Shown here: positions 17,664 to 27,856 of the stretch, piece after piece | Numbering within the stretch: position 1 is the first letter of the stretch | Layout: each line of letters starts with the position of its first letter | NCBI RefSeq assembly: GCF_030382115.1 | Contig: NZ_JAUDRJ010000003.1 | Location: forward strand, 5,585,233-5,649,232 | Origin: Nostoc sp. GT001 | GTDB taxonomy: Bacteria; Cyanobacteriota; Cyanobacteriia; Cyanobacteriales; Nostocaceae | DNA length: 64,000 bases | Direction: 5' to 3' | Program-made: the position numbers and the translations under genes | Notes under the pieces: generated by a model | The model's database searches: none | The model's input: the letters and a program-made list of their open reading frames with translations, nothing else | Told to the model about the DNA's origin: nothing

Positions 17664-18740
17664 TCACGTTAGTTCAATTTGACAGTCATCGCCAATCATA
17701 AATCGCAAGGCTTTAGGGCGACGGGGTGCAAGATTCAATTGTGCCCTTTGTCCAATCACACTATCAATAATGCGCTGATGGATGCCGACAATTTTAGCAC
17801 CTTCTAAAATAACGCTGTGTTCTAAATCAGTATCAATGAGTGTGACATTGTTAGCGATGCTACTATAAGGGCCAATAAAGCAGTTTTCTAAATGACAATT
17901 GCTACCAATGATTACTGGCCCCCGAATTGTGCAGTTAATTACTTTAGATTTTACCCCGATTTGGACTCGTCCAATAATCTGACTTTGGGCATCAATTTCG
18001 CCCACAACTGATGCTGTCAGATAAGTATCGAGAATCAATCTATTAGCTTCTAATAAATCATCTTTTTTACCAGTATCTAACCACCAGCCTTGGAGATTGT
18101 GGGCTACAACCTGCTTTTGCTGATTAATCAGGTATTGAATAGCATCGGTGATTTCCAACTCGCCTCTGGTGGAAGGTTGAATATTTGCGATCGCATCATA
18201 AATAAGGTGAGAAAAGAAATAAACCCCTACCAATGCCAGATTTGAAGGAGGAACTTTGGGTTTTTCAATTAACTGTAATACCCGTCCTGTTTCATCCACC
18301 TGAGCCACACCAAAGGCACTAGGGTTAGCAACTGAACGTAAGAGAATCAAAGCATCTGGCTGTTGTTGGCTAAATTGTTGCAGAAAGTAACGTAACTCAC
18401 CTAGTTGAATCAGGTTATCTCCTAAGTACATAACAAAGGGAGAATCTCCTAAAAAAGGACGAGCGATTTGGACGGCGTGAGCAAGTCCAAGTGGCTTATC
18501 TTGTACGATGTAGGTAATGTTCGCTCCAAAGTTTTCTCCATTTCCGGTTTTTCCTTGGACTTCTGCCCCGGTTTCTGGACTGATGATGATGCCAATATCA
18601 GTAATACCAGCCGCGACCATTTCTTCAATGCCATACCATAAAACCGGTTTGTTAGCAACTGGTACAAGTTGTTTTGCCCCGCTGTAGGTGAGGGGACGTA
18701 AGCGTGTACCTTTACCGCCAGAAAGAATTAGTGCTTTCAT
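17664..18740 (-). CDS. rfbA: glucose-1-phosphate thymidylyltransferase, long form
   Basis: A 358-residue protein starting MKALILSGGKGTRLRPLTYS, the nucleotidyltransferase signature, with the GLAHAV and YLGDN substrate motifs. After residue 240 it carries a left-handed beta-helix tail of hexapeptide-like repeats (SQIIGRVQIGVKSKVINC and on). This distinguishes the long RmlA type from the 290-residue enterobacterial RfbA. The tail might affect regulation or add acyltransferase-like structure without activity. It activates glucose-1-phosphate to dTDP-glucose. Confidence 0.92.
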   Translation of the reverse strand: MKALILSGGKGTRLRPLTYSGAKQLVPVANKPVLWYGIEEMVAAGITDIGIIISPETGAEVQGKTGNGENFGANITYIVQDKPLGLAHAVQIARPFLGDSPFVMYLGDNLIQLGELRYFLQQFSQQQPDALILLRSVANPSAFGVAQVDETGRVLQLIEKPKVPPSNLALVGVYFFSHLIYDAIANIQPSTRGELEITDAIQYLINQQKQVVAHNLQGWWLDTGKKDDLLEANRLILDTYLTASVVGEIDAQSQIIGRVQIGVKSKVINCTIRGPVIIGSNCHLENCFIGPYSSIANNVTLIDTDLEHSVILEGAKIVGIHQRIIDSVIGQRAQLNLAPRRPKALRFMIGDDCQIELT

Positions 18741-18831
18741 AAGGATTTAGGATTAATTACAAGTCATTAGTCAAGATAATCTGAAATCTTGACAAAATCC
18801 CAAATCATTGCATTTAAATTCTGGCGTTGAT

Positions 18832-19926
18832 TTATAGGTAACGGGATAACACCTCGGCGGTTGCTTTTCCTGTTTTTTCCCAACTGAATTTTTGAGAGTG
18901 AGTAATACCTTGACTAGAAAGGCGCGATCGCAATTCTGAATTAGTTGCAATAGACTGCATTGCCTCTGTAATTTCTCCGGTGTTGTAGGGATTGATCAGA
19001 ATCGCCGTATCGCCAGCCACTTCAGGTAAAGAAGAGAGATTGGAGGTAATCACGGGAGTACCACAAGCCATTGCTTCGAGAACAGGTAAACCAAAACCCT
19101 CCCAGAGACTAGGAAAAACCAGAGCGATCGCTTCATTGATGATTTTTGGTAATTCGCTGTAAGGTACATAGTCAAGGAACTTCACCTGATTAGTTACACC
19201 CAATTCTGCAACTTGTATTTTTAAAGTCGGGGTGTAACGCGAATCAATTGGCCCTACTAACCATAGTTCATAGTCTTTGCAGTTAGGTAACGCCGCAAAA
19301 GCACTGATGAGTCGCTGGATGTTTTTGTAAGGATCTTGGCGACCAATATAGAGAAAGTAGTTGCTGGTGGGGAGGTTGAGAGGAAGGAAGTGAGTGCGAT
19401 CGTGCGCTAAAGGAATCGGAGTAATTTTACTGGCGGGAATTTGGTAAAAATCAGTGATGTCTTTAGCCGTAGTCTGGGAGATGCAAATAATGTGTTGTGC
19501 TTGCTTAAGAACTTGGGGAGTGTAGTAGCGATGGTAGGGTGTAAGTGGTGAAAAGCGTTTGCCAAAGCGCAACGGTATCATGTCAAAAGATGTGACAACA
19601 AAACGGCAGTTGCTATAAAGGGGTGCTTCCGGTAGCGGGGAGAATAAAAGATTAGATTTGAGATTTTTATATATTTGTGGTAATTGAAATTGTGTCCAAA
19701 TCAGGCGCTTAAAATGACCTTTTGTACCGTGGTCTGGTGTTAAGTTTGACGGTATTGGATAGCAGTCAAAATAGGGACATTTTTGCGCTACTAATAGAGT
19801 CGGTTGCAAAGATTTTAAATAAGGAAAAAGGTTTTGAGCATAGTTGCCTATACCCGTTGGTTTAGACAAGAGAATAGATAAGTTAATAATTAATTGTTTG
19901 GCAGAGGTATTATCTACTATTTTCAT
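18832..19926 (-). CDS. GT4-family glycosyltransferase
   Basis: A 364-residue GT-B enzyme. The sugar-nucleotide motif is YIGRQDPYKNIQRLI, and the C-terminal donor-site motif is [33 protein letters not shown], with E-x7-E spacing typical of GT4. It overlaps the preceding GT4 gene by one base (stop/start TAATG), so translation is probably coupled. Donor and acceptor unknown, although the adjacent dTDP-rhamnose genes make rhamnose a candidate. Confidence 0.9.
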   Translation of the reverse strand: MKIVDNTSAKQLIINLSILLSKPTGIGNYAQNLFPYLKSLQPTLLVAQKCPYFDCYPIPSNLTPDHGTKGHFKRLIWTQFQLPQIYKNLKSNLLFSPLPEAPLYSNCRFVVTSFDMIPLRFGKRFSPLTPYHRYYTPQVLKQAQHIICISQTTAKDITDFYQIPASKITPIPLAHDRTHFLPLNLPTSNYFLYIGRQDPYKNIQRLISAFAALPNCKDYELWLVGPIDSRYTPTLKIQVAELGVTNQVKFLDYVPYSELPKIINEAIALVFPSLWEGFGLPVLEAMACGTPVITSNLSSLPEVAGDTAILINPYNTGEITEAMQSIATNSELRSRLSSQGITHSQKFSWEKTGKATAEVLSRYL

Positions 19927-21086
19927 TAAATAATGGTTCTATAAGCGTTTAATGTTTCTTTTGCCGTTCTTTCCCAAGAAAATAATTTTGCTCTGGCTTT
20001 CCCTTGATAAATTAATTCTTGACGTAACTGAGAATTACTGATTACTTTCAGTATGGCTTCCCCTAGTTGGATAGAGTTACTAGGGTCAACTAGTATAGCA
20101 GCATCTCCTGTAACTTCTGGAATTGAGGAAGTATTGGAACTGATCACAGGAGCGCCTAGAGTCATTGCTTCCAATACAGGTAAACCAAACCCTTCGTAGT
20201 GAGATGGATAAACGAAGACATCAGCTTTTGAGTAAAATAATGCAACTAATTCATTGGATAGGTAATTAAGATGATGAATTTGGTTTGCCCAAGGGGAATT
20301 TTCAATAGCTGCAAATATCGGTTCGTAATTCCATCCTTTCTTACCAATTAATATTAATTGATGTTCAATTTTATACTTTTCTTTTAAAAAATTAAAAGCT
20401 GTGATTATAGTATTAATATTTTTTCTTGGCTCTATTGTGCTGACAAAAAGTAGATATGGCTTAGAAAAATCATAATTAGCTTGTTTTTCTAGCTCTTGGG
20501 CAATTTCCTCAGACAAGTAATTAGGATAGTAGCGACTAGCTAAAGGTGTAACATAGACTTTGCTGGGGTCTACTTTCAAATATTCAATAATATCTTTTTT
20601 AGAGCTTTCTGAAATTGTTAGAACTAAATCTGTCCACTGTAAACATCGCTTTACCTTTTCTGTATATGTTTTTACAACTGAATCTATATAGTTAGGATAT
20701 TTAATAAAAGTCAGATCATATATATTCATTACCTTTAAACTATTTTGACAGGGATAAACTGAGTAATTTGTACCATGTAATATATCTGGAGAACCAAAAT
20801 ATTTTTCAAAGTAAGATAAACTAGGTTTAAACGCTAAAGCTAATAATAAATCTGAAATTCTTACAGGTAAAGGCAAGAGATACTGTTGAGAAGAATGTTT
20901 AAAAGATTTAGGAAACCTGAAATCACCCCGAAGCCAATTTTTTAACCCTGGTTGATACACTACTCCTAACTGAAAATTTTCTTCTTTTTGTAATACATCA
21001 AGAGCGCATATCAAATTAGCAACATAAAAGCCAACCCCACTGGGTTTTGAATCCACTGGGGTGGCATCAACTACAATTTTTAGCAT
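19926..21086 (-). CDS. GT4-family glycosyltransferase
   Basis: A 386-residue GT-B enzyme. Motifs are [15 protein letters not shown] and [34 protein letters not shown]. It lies 8 bases downstream of the gmd stop and overlaps the next GT4 gene by one base. It is A/T-richer than the housekeeping flanks, as is common for polysaccharide genes. It probably adds one mannose- or rhamnose-type sugar to the surface glycan. Specificity cannot be read from sequence. Confidence 0.9.
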   Translation of the reverse strand: MLKIVVDATPVDSKPSGVGFYVANLICALDVLQKEENFQLGVVYQPGLKNWLRGDFRFPKSFKHSSQQYLLPLPVRISDLLLALAFKPSLSYFEKYFGSPDILHGTNYSVYPCQNSLKVMNIYDLTFIKYPNYIDSVVKTYTEKVKRCLQWTDLVLTISESSKKDIIEYLKVDPSKVYVTPLASRYYPNYLSEEIAQELEKQANYDFSKPYLLFVSTIEPRKNINTIITAFNFLKEKYKIEHQLILIGKKGWNYEPIFAAIENSPWANQIHHLNYLSNELVALFYSKADVFVYPSHYEGFGLPVLEAMTLGAPVISSNTSSIPEVTGDAAILVDPSNSIQLGEAILKVISNSQLRQELIYQGKARAKLFSWERTAKETLNAYRTII

Positions 21087-21094
21087 CAGAATAT

Positions 21095-22066
21095 TTAAGC
21101 TCCGCCGTTGCTCAATTTTTTTAGATCATAGTCAACCATTAACTCAATCAATTGCTCAAAGGAATGCTGAGGCTGCCAACCTAACTCCGTCTTAATTTTA
21201 TTAATGGAACCAACTAACTGCACTGGTTCATCAGAGCGATAAAAAGCAGGATCAACTGAGACATAATCTTGCCAGTTGAAACCAACGCAGTTAAAAGCAC
21301 ACTCAACGAGTTCTCTGACAGAGTGAGTTTCACCACTAGCAATGATATAGTCATCAGGTTGTGCTTGCTGCAACATCAGCCACATAGCGTAAACAGCATC
21401 CTTGGCGTAGCACCAATCACGACGGGCATCTAGGTTGCCTAATTTTAGTTCATTTGCTAAACCCAGTTTAATTTGAGCAGCTGCATGGGTGATTTTACGA
21501 AATACAAATTCTGTCCCACGTCGAGGCGATTCGTGAGTATAAGTAATACCACAGCAGTTGTAAAGATTGTATTTCTCTCGATAGTTGACAGTCATCCAAT
21601 GAGCATATGCTTTGGCAACACCATAAGGGTTCCGCGGACGAAAGGCAGTGCGTTCAGTTTGAGGTGATTCATCAGGTTGACCGAAGACTTCACTACTAGA
21701 TGCTTGATAGAATCTGGCATCTGGTTTGCAGCGACGAATAGATTCTAAAATACGGGAGACACCAAGGGCTGTATATTCAGCAGTGAGAGCAGGTTGTGTC
21801 CAAGACAGAGGAACATAGCTTTGAGAGGCGAGATTATAAATTTCGTCAGGTTGAGCTTCGGTAATCACATCCATTAAAGATGACTGATCTAAAAGGTCGC
21901 CAGAGAGGATTTGGATATCGCCAGAAAGGTGATTGATGCGCTCAAGATTACTGGAACTTGAGCGGCGGACTAAGCCGAAGACTTGATAGCCTTTGGTTAG
22001 TAGTAGTTCAGCAAGATAAGAGCCATCTTGTCCAGTTAAACCGGTAATGAGAGCTTTTCTAGTCAC
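21095..22066 (-). CDS. gmd: GDP-mannose 4,6-dehydratase
   Basis: A 323-residue extended SDR. Rossmann motif GLTGQDGSYLAELLL, catalytic SSSEVFG and YGVAK (YxxxK), and the Gmd-typical THESPRRGTEFVFRKIT and NLDARRDWCYAKD. It converts GDP-mannose to GDP-4-keto-6-deoxymannose. The usual partners (Fcl/GDP-fucose synthase or Rmd reductase) are not in this locus, so the final sugar (GDP-fucose or GDP-rhamnose) cannot be told from this window. An intact ACCGGT sits at its N terminus (22040-22045). Confidence 0.93.
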   Translation of the reverse strand: MTRKALITGLTGQDGSYLAELLLTKGYQVFGLVRRSSSSNLERINHLSGDIQILSGDLLDQSSLMDVITEAQPDEIYNLASQSYVPLSWTQPALTAEYTALGVSRILESIRRCKPDARFYQASSSEVFGQPDESPQTERTAFRPRNPYGVAKAYAHWMTVNYREKYNLYNCCGITYTHESPRRGTEFVFRKITHAAAQIKLGLANELKLGNLDARRDWCYAKDAVYAMWLMLQQAQPDDYIIASGETHSVRELVECAFNCVGFNWQDYVSVDPAFYRSDEPVQLVGSINKIKTELGWQPQHSFEQLIELMVDYDLKKLSNGGA

Positions 22067-22323
22067 AGTTATAATCCTACTGTTAAAAAAATAAAATTTA
22101 AAAGTTTATTCAGTATATGTTATGGCAAACTATTTAGTGAAAATCCAAAACTTTGTTTTACAATTAAGTCTGAAATGCTCTATTTTTGTAATTTCAACTA
22201 AGACCACAACAGTTGTCAAGGTTGTATTGCTGCCGATAGGGAAAAATCATCTAATGAGAATGAGCTTTTCTAAAAAAGTAAATTTAGTTTAAGCGTTTTT
22301 ACGCTAGAGTTAAATTCCTATAT
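22067..22323. other. gap inside the polysaccharide locus
   Basis: 257 A/T-rich bases between gmd and the next GT gene upstream. This is the only sizeable gap in the downstream half of the locus and the best place for an internal promoter driving gmd onwards. No gene seen. Confidence 0.4.
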
Positions 22324-23499
22324 TTAACTCATAAAAAATTGCTTTTTAATCTCCTTTTCAGAAGTTTTTTTAGGAAGTTCTAAAACATCTATATATGCTT
22401 GAGTTACTTGCTTTGCTGCTTTCGACCAGGAAAAATTATTGGCTTGTCTTGGACTATTAAACCTCAACACCTGACGCAATTTGTCATCTTGAAGTTTTGC
22501 AAATCCTGCCACGATATCAGCTTCATTTGTAGGATCTACATATAAAACTGCATCTTTGCCAACTTCAGGTAAACTCGTAGTATTAGAAGTTATAACAGCT
22601 GCACCAAGATCCATTGCCTCTAACACTGGCAATCCAAATCCTTCATAAATTGATGGATAAACAAATGCCCAACAATTTTTATATAGCCAGTTTAGTGTAT
22701 CATCATCCACATACCCTAGTCTACGAATATGCTTAGTCAAGCCTATATTGACAATGAAACTTTCAAGATCGTCTTCTAACCATCCTTGTCCTCCTGCTAA
22801 AACCAAAGGTTTAGGATCGTTATAAATATCGATATATTTTTTGTACGCCAACAAAGTTCGGCGTAAGTTTTTCCTTGGTTCTAAAGTACCTACAGAAAGC
22901 CAAAAATTATCAGGTTCGAGGTCAGCAATAGGTTTTTCCTTATGATCATCCTGAAAACGACTTCCTAAATAGACTACGCGAGTTCTTTCTATTGGAAAGT
23001 GGGGAAATATTTCCAGAAATCGTTGTCTAGAATATTCAGAAATAGCAATAATTAAGTCAGCTTGCATTGCTGCATTGAAAACACCATTAAAACAATTCCA
23101 TCGGTTGGCCTCAGAAGTATATTCTGGATGATCTAGGAAACTCAGATCATATAAAGTATAAACAAACCGAGCAGAAGTAAAACGAGGACATGAAAAGTTG
23201 TTCCCGTGAACAATATCTGGATTTCCCAATTTTTCTTCATCAATTGCTGCTGAAGTACTCCAAAAAGCTAGAGATTCATGATGTGAGAAATGGTCTAGTA
23301 GATGAGTACAATTACTTTTATGAAGGCGGCACGTGCTAGTTCCATGCTCTGTATCCCAAAAAGTGTTTCCAAATGCGGAGTAAAGCAAATACTCATTATT
23401 CTTGTCGCAGCTTACTAGGTGTTTTATAAGACTATCAGCAAAGTATCCACATCCTGCCTTGGCTTTTCCAGTTTGACTAATATCAAAACCGATCCTCAT
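22324..23499 (-). CDS. GT4-family glycosyltransferase
   Basis: A 391-residue GT-B enzyme. Motifs are SVGTLEPRKNLRRTL and [35 protein letters not shown]. It overlaps the preceding GT2 gene by 4 bases (ATGA). It ends with a charged tail (KKTSEKEIKKQF). Role in glycan assembly inferred from context. Confidence 0.9.
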   Translation of the reverse strand: MRIGFDISQTGKAKAGCGYFADSLIKHLVSCDKNNEYLLYSAFGNTFWDTEHGTSTCRLHKSNCTHLLDHFSHHESLAFWSTSAAIDEEKLGNPDIVHGNNFSCPRFTSARFVYTLYDLSFLDHPEYTSEANRWNCFNGVFNAAMQADLIIAISEYSRQRFLEIFPHFPIERTRVVYLGSRFQDDHKEKPIADLEPDNFWLSVGTLEPRKNLRRTLLAYKKYIDIYNDPKPLVLAGGQGWLEDDLESFIVNIGLTKHIRRLGYVDDDTLNWLYKNCWAFVYPSIYEGFGLPVLEAMDLGAAVITSNTTSLPEVGKDAVLYVDPTNEADIVAGFAKLQDDKLRQVLRFNSPRQANNFSWSKAAKQVTQAYIDVLELPKKTSEKEIKKQFFMS

Positions 23500-24419
23500 A
23501 ATCTTTTCAATAGTAAAACTAAATTTTTAATCAGAAATATATTGGCAGCAATTAACCACCAAATCATCCTGACTGATGCATTAACTGAAATCGATTTTTT
23601 CCAATGATAAAATGACCACAGACTATTAAAAATTACTGCATTCACAAAAATCATGTTTTGAAGAGGTTTTGTTCTGTCTAACTTCCAATTCTCTTCTATC
23701 TTTACGTGTGCGTAAGCAAAAATCCATTTATCTGGCACATTTCCAAATTTGGAATGCATCATATTATTTATTTCATAATGCACAGCTATCCGTTGACCCA
23801 GTGTTTTATTAGTCTTATATAAGCGAGAACCAGAAAGCTTGCGTGGTATATAATGAAATGCTGTATTCTTTGCATAACGAAGCCACAACTCATAGTCCAT
23901 ACAGTACTTGAGAGAATCATTCAAGTCGCCATATTTTTTAACTAGACTACGGCGAAAAAATACTGATGGTTGGCAGAGAAAACAAGTTTCGATTAAACGT
24001 TGATAATTCCAAGCCTCAGTCGGATAAGCTTCAATAACTCGGTCTTGTTCATCAATGTGATCGGCATCACCATATATAGCTTCTATATTGGGATAAGATT
24101 CAAAAATCTCTTTAATCGCCTGAAAAGTTCCTGGATAGTAAATATCATCAGAATTAATCCAAGCAATTATGTCACCTGTGGTCATAGCGATACCTTTATT
24201 AACGGCATCTGCTTGTCCTTTATCAGGTTCTGAAACCCACTTTATGTACTTATCGTAATTTTTTAAGATTTCTACAGTCCCATCGGTACTAGCACCATCA
24301 CAGATTACATACTCCATTTCTGTATCTGCCAATTGTTGAGATAGCACACTCTGTATAGTTCTTTCTATAAAACAACCCTGACCAAAAGAAGGTGTAATAA
24401 CGCTAAATTTTAAGTTCAC
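23496..24419 (-). CDS. GT2-family glycosyltransferase with C-terminal membrane segment
   Basis: A 307-residue GT-A enzyme. Start FSVITPSFGQGCFIERTIQSVL, ribose contact CDGASTDGT and the metal-binding DxD-like INSDDIYYPG, then acceptor loop PSVFFRRSLVKKYG. A hydrophobic stretch near the end (about 265-305) could be a membrane anchor. It overlaps both neighbours by 4 bases, so the three GT genes 22324-26032 form one tightly coupled unit. Confidence 0.9.
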   Translation of the reverse strand: MNLKFSVITPSFGQGCFIERTIQSVLSQQLADTEMEYVICDGASTDGTVEILKNYDKYIKWVSEPDKGQADAVNKGIAMTTGDIIAWINSDDIYYPGTFQAIKEIFESYPNIEAIYGDADHIDEQDRVIEAYPTEAWNYQRLIETCFLCQPSVFFRRSLVKKYGDLNDSLKYCMDYELWLRYAKNTAFHYIPRKLSGSRLYKTNKTLGQRIAVHYEINNMMHSKFGNVPDKWIFAYAHVKIEENWKLDRTKPLQNMIFVNAVIFNSLWSFYHWKKSISVNASVRMIWWLIAANIFLIKNLVLLLKRL

Positions 24420-26032
24420 ACCACACTCTCTAATGCTAAAATTGAACTAGATGACCCATCAACTAAGTTTACTCGACAATGGCGTACCATTAACCCAAGC
24501 CGACGTTGATCCGAGTTCAGATTTAGTTGACTAGGTTGAAAGCTAGGCGATATTTGCACTGTTACCACTTCACCTGTAGGCAAAAGTGGCCAAATAACTT
24601 TCTGTGATTCGCCCCGAAGGCAATTGTAAGAAGCTTTTCTCTGTTTAGTACGTAATTTTATCGTGGCTTTAGAGGTTGGATAAAATTCAGGAGTTTCAAA
24701 CAAAATCTCTAGAGTTCGCCCTGACAAACCTGGCTCTATGGAAATATGAAACTCAGGTTCTGACCAACCATCATCATAAATGCCAGAAATCATTGTTTGA
24801 ACTAATGTCTTTTGATTTAAAGCCTCTTTTTGAAAGATACTTAGATATTGGTAAGCCATTTCCTTACCATCAAATAACTCTAATCTTTGAAACCCTTTTT
24901 TTACCAGTTGTTCAACTAATAATTGATTACCGCTAATCTTTGCCAAACATGATGCTATCTCATCTGGTTTTCGAGGATCGAAATAGATAACGGCATCTCC
25001 TCCAACTTCTGGTAAGCTAGCAGCATTACTAGATAATACTGGCTTACCAAATTTCATTGCCTCTAAAGTTGGAATCCCAAATCCTTCATATAGTGAAGGG
25101 AAAATTAAACATTGGCATCCTTGCCAAACCGCTGTTAATGCCTCTTGATTTAAAAATCCTAAAAATAGGATATTGTCACTCAAACCCATAAGGTCTACTG
25201 CTTCCTTTAAGTGCTTTTCTTCATGTTCTAATGCACCTGTAAAAACTAAATCTAAAAATGAATTTGGAAACTGTTTTTTATATATTCCATAGGCTGTTAA
25301 CAGGATACGATGGTTTTTATGTGGCCAATAGTTAGCAGGATAAAATGCATATTTTCGTCCTGCTAGACCTATACTGCTGAGATGCTCTATCACAGTGCTT
25401 TCATTTAATTCAACTAGGCGTTCATGAATAGAAATTGGTATAACAGCAAGTTTATCAGGGGGTGTTTTAAAATGCTTGATAAATGATTGGCGTGTAAAAT
25501 CTGAAATACAAATGATTTTTTGAGACTTATTAAGAAGCTCAACTATAAATTTTGTTCGATGTTGCTGTTCTTGAGTAGTAAAGAAAAATTGATAGTCTAA
25601 ATGCTGTAAATCATAAGCAATAGCTACTAACGGAATATCTTTGTCAGCATATGTTGGTGCAGAGAAAGGACAGAATAGTAAATTAATCTTATTTTCTTTC
25701 AGTAAGGAGCTAGAGCCTATAAAATCATTTAACTTAAAGTTGATTTTATTAACTATTTTTTTTACAAGTCTAGAGAAAAGCCCCAAATTACTTTTTTTTG
25801 GTGTATCAATTAAATCAGGAACTAATAGTCGCTCCATCCTGTTAGTCTCGTATTGGGCTAATTCTAAATGATTCCAAGGAGCTGTAAGGAGTAAGAAATA
25901 ATGATGAGGTGCTAATTCTTGAAATTGCTTTAGTAGGGTCAATACTAAAACTTTAGCGCCTCCATTTTCACCACCAGGTCGTAGAGGAGTTAAATCTATA
26001 GCAATTCTTAGAGATGGTTGTAATTCGCTCAT
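24416..26032 (-). CDS. GT4-family glycosyltransferase with extra C-terminal beta domain
   Basis: A 538-residue protein. Residues 1-395 are a GT4 fold (FYPANYWPHKNHRILL, then FPSLYEGFGIPTLEAMKFGKPVLSSNAASLPEV). The last 140 residues are a beta-rich extension with no motif I recognise (DGWSEPEFHISIEPGLSGRT and on), possibly glycan-binding. Standard GT4 enzymes end near 380-400 residues, so the extension is a real addition. It has 4-base overlap with the following GT2 gene. Confidence 0.87.
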   Translation of the reverse strand: MSELQPSLRIAIDLTPLRPGGENGGAKVLVLTLLKQFQELAPHHYFLLLTAPWNHLELAQYETNRMERLLVPDLIDTPKKSNLGLFSRLVKKIVNKINFKLNDFIGSSSLLKENKINLLFCPFSAPTYADKDIPLVAIAYDLQHLDYQFFFTTQEQQHRTKFIVELLNKSQKIICISDFTRQSFIKHFKTPPDKLAVIPISIHERLVELNESTVIEHLSSIGLAGRKYAFYPANYWPHKNHRILLTAYGIYKKQFPNSFLDLVFTGALEHEEKHLKEAVDLMGLSDNILFLGFLNQEALTAVWQGCQCLIFPSLYEGFGIPTLEAMKFGKPVLSSNAASLPEVGGDAVIYFDPRKPDEIASCLAKISGNQLLVEQLVKKGFQRLELFDGKEMAYQYLSIFQKEALNQKTLVQTMISGIYDDGWSEPEFHISIEPGLSGRTLEILFETPEFYPTSKATIKLRTKQRKASYNCLRGESQKVIWPLLPTGEVVTVQISPSFQPSQLNLNSDQRRLGLMVRHCRVNLVDGSSSSILALESVV

Positions 26033-26061
26033 ATGGTAATTAATACATTCAATTTTTGAGT

Positions 26062-27777
26062 CTATAATTTGTATCCTACAACTGCATAATCTTGCGCTCC
26101 GTAAAAGTAATCATTAAATCGTTCAGCTACCTCAGAACCACTGAGCTTATAAGTTTCTGGGTAAGGGTGAAGATTGAGAATTTTTACTTGGTGTAGACCT
26201 TGCGTTTCCAGAATAAATTTAATCATGGAGCTTGGCAAAGGATTATGATGCGTGGGATCGAAATAAAAATTACAACTACCAACTAATACATTTTGAGGAT
26301 TAGGTGTTTCAAAAATGGCTAATCCACCAGGCTTAAGTACCCTGACTACTTCAGTGAAAAATTTCATTAACTTTGGAAAAGTTAGATGCTCAATAATATG
26401 AAAACCTGTTATCATTCCTAAGCTACTATCTGGTAAAGATTGTACATAAACCATTACATCCGCTTCTATCACCTCAAATCCCCTGGAGCGGGATTGTTCT
26501 ACCATTACTTTGTTGATATCCAGACCTCTGGCTGTATATCCAGATTCCTGTAGCAACTCCAGCCATTCACCACGCCCACAACCTACATCTAAAATTGGTG
26601 ATTCATATGTGCCTATCTTTGCTTCCTCAATCAATGGCAAATAAACTTTTAATCTGTCTAATATTTCTTCTCGACTACCTCGAAACTGCTCTTCAAATGC
26701 AGCATAAAAGGCATCTAAAAAGTGCATATCTTCATTTACAAAGGTTTCTAACTCCTTTTGAGTAAAAGGTTCTGGTAAACGTTTTCTTGCATCTTCCAAA
26801 AACACTGTTATTAAACGTTTTTGCTGCATTAAGTCATTTTTGAGGTAACTATCGTTTCTGATGTAATGCTCATTGATTTCTTGAATACGAGCATTTGCTG
26901 TATTTATACGATTATCTGTTGTAATTAATTGATCGCCCATTCTTTCAATACGAGCATCTACAATATTTTTATGCTCATCTATTTCTTGTACTAGACGATT
27001 CAGAGTATCCAAACGTTCTTGAACGCCAGTTAACCAGTTGGTAATTAAAGTATGAATAGCATTTAAGCTGTCATCTATTCCTTGGATACTGTTATCCAGA
27101 GTAACTAAGCGCTCATCCAACCCTTGAAAGCGATTCTCTACAGCAATCAAGCGCCTATCTAATTGTTGGATGCTGTTATCCAGAGTAACTAAGCGCTCAT
27201 CCAACTCTGGAAAGCGATTATCCATAGCAATCAGGCGCTCATCCAACTCTGGAAAGCGATTATCCATAGCAACCAGTCGCTCATCTAGCCCTTGGATGCT
27301 GTTATTCATAGCAACCAGGCGCTCATCCAATCCTGGAAAGCGATTATCCATAGCAATCAGGCGCTCATCTAGCCCTTGGATGTTGTTATCCACTTGCGTT
27401 TTTAAAGTCGCAATGTGTTCCACCATCTGGTGATTAAGTGCTACAGACTCTTTTAGGGAATTAATTATACTAAAATTGATTTCTCGTTGATCTTTAAAGA
27501 TAAAATTCATGATTTTTAGAATAAGTTTTTGCAACTTACCACTTAAATTCAAAGGAAAAAGATTAAGTTTATCTGGCCACTTTGTACGGGCACTTGAACG
27601 AGATTCTGCATTTTCAATAAAAGTTTCAATATAACTAATACTTAACTTCAAGTTTGATGTGTCTAGATTAGATTGTGAATCTCCTAACTGAGAATGAGCT
27701 TGGTTTTTGCTAATCTGCTCAACATTTTTATGTATTAATTCATCAATATTAGTTTCAGGATAATTGGATTCAATCAT
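26062..27777 (-). CDS. coiled-coil protein with C-terminal SAM methyltransferase
   Basis: A 571-residue protein. Residues about 110-325 are an extended coiled coil made largely of 14-residue repeats (GLDERLVAMDNRFP and variants, 42 bases each, about 27060-27390). The C-terminal 200 residues are a class I methyltransferase (SPILDVGCGRGEWLELLQESG, then IEADVMVYVQSLPDSSLGMITGFHIIEHLTFPKL). Proteins with a coiled-coil ruler and methyltransferase, such as WbdD, set O-antigen chain length by capping in ABC-transporter pathways. The adjacent Wzm/Wzt genes make a comparable role plausible here. No kinase domain is seen. Confidence 0.85.
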   Translation of the reverse strand: MIESNYPETNIDELIHKNVEQISKNQAHSQLGDSQSNLDTSNLKLSISYIETFIENAESRSSARTKWPDKLNLFPLNLSGKLQKLILKIMNFIFKDQREINFSIINSLKESVALNHQMVEHIATLKTQVDNNIQGLDERLIAMDNRFPGLDERLVAMNNSIQGLDERLVAMDNRFPELDERLIAMDNRFPELDERLVTLDNSIQQLDRRLIAVENRFQGLDERLVTLDNSIQGIDDSLNAIHTLITNWLTGVQERLDTLNRLVQEIDEHKNIVDARIERMGDQLITTDNRINTANARIQEINEHYIRNDSYLKNDLMQQKRLITVFLEDARKRLPEPFTQKELETFVNEDMHFLDAFYAAFEEQFRGSREEILDRLKVYLPLIEEAKIGTYESPILDVGCGRGEWLELLQESGYTARGLDINKVMVEQSRSRGFEVIEADVMVYVQSLPDSSLGMITGFHIIEHLTFPKLMKFFTEVVRVLKPGGLAIFETPNPQNVLVGSCNFYFDPTHHNPLPSSMIKFILETQGLHQVKILNLHPYPETYKLSGSEVAERFNDYFYGAQDYAVVGYKL

Positions 27778-27856
27778 TTATTTATTACTTAACCTCAATT
27801 ATTTCTTGATATGATGATATGATTTTAATTTCTAGATTAGATATGGTATTTAATGC

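Noticed and set aside
27170..27433. Plus-strand ORF rich in RSSNSGKRLSIA repeats
   Set aside because: Antisense shadow of the 42-bp coiled-coil repeats in the methyltransferase gene.
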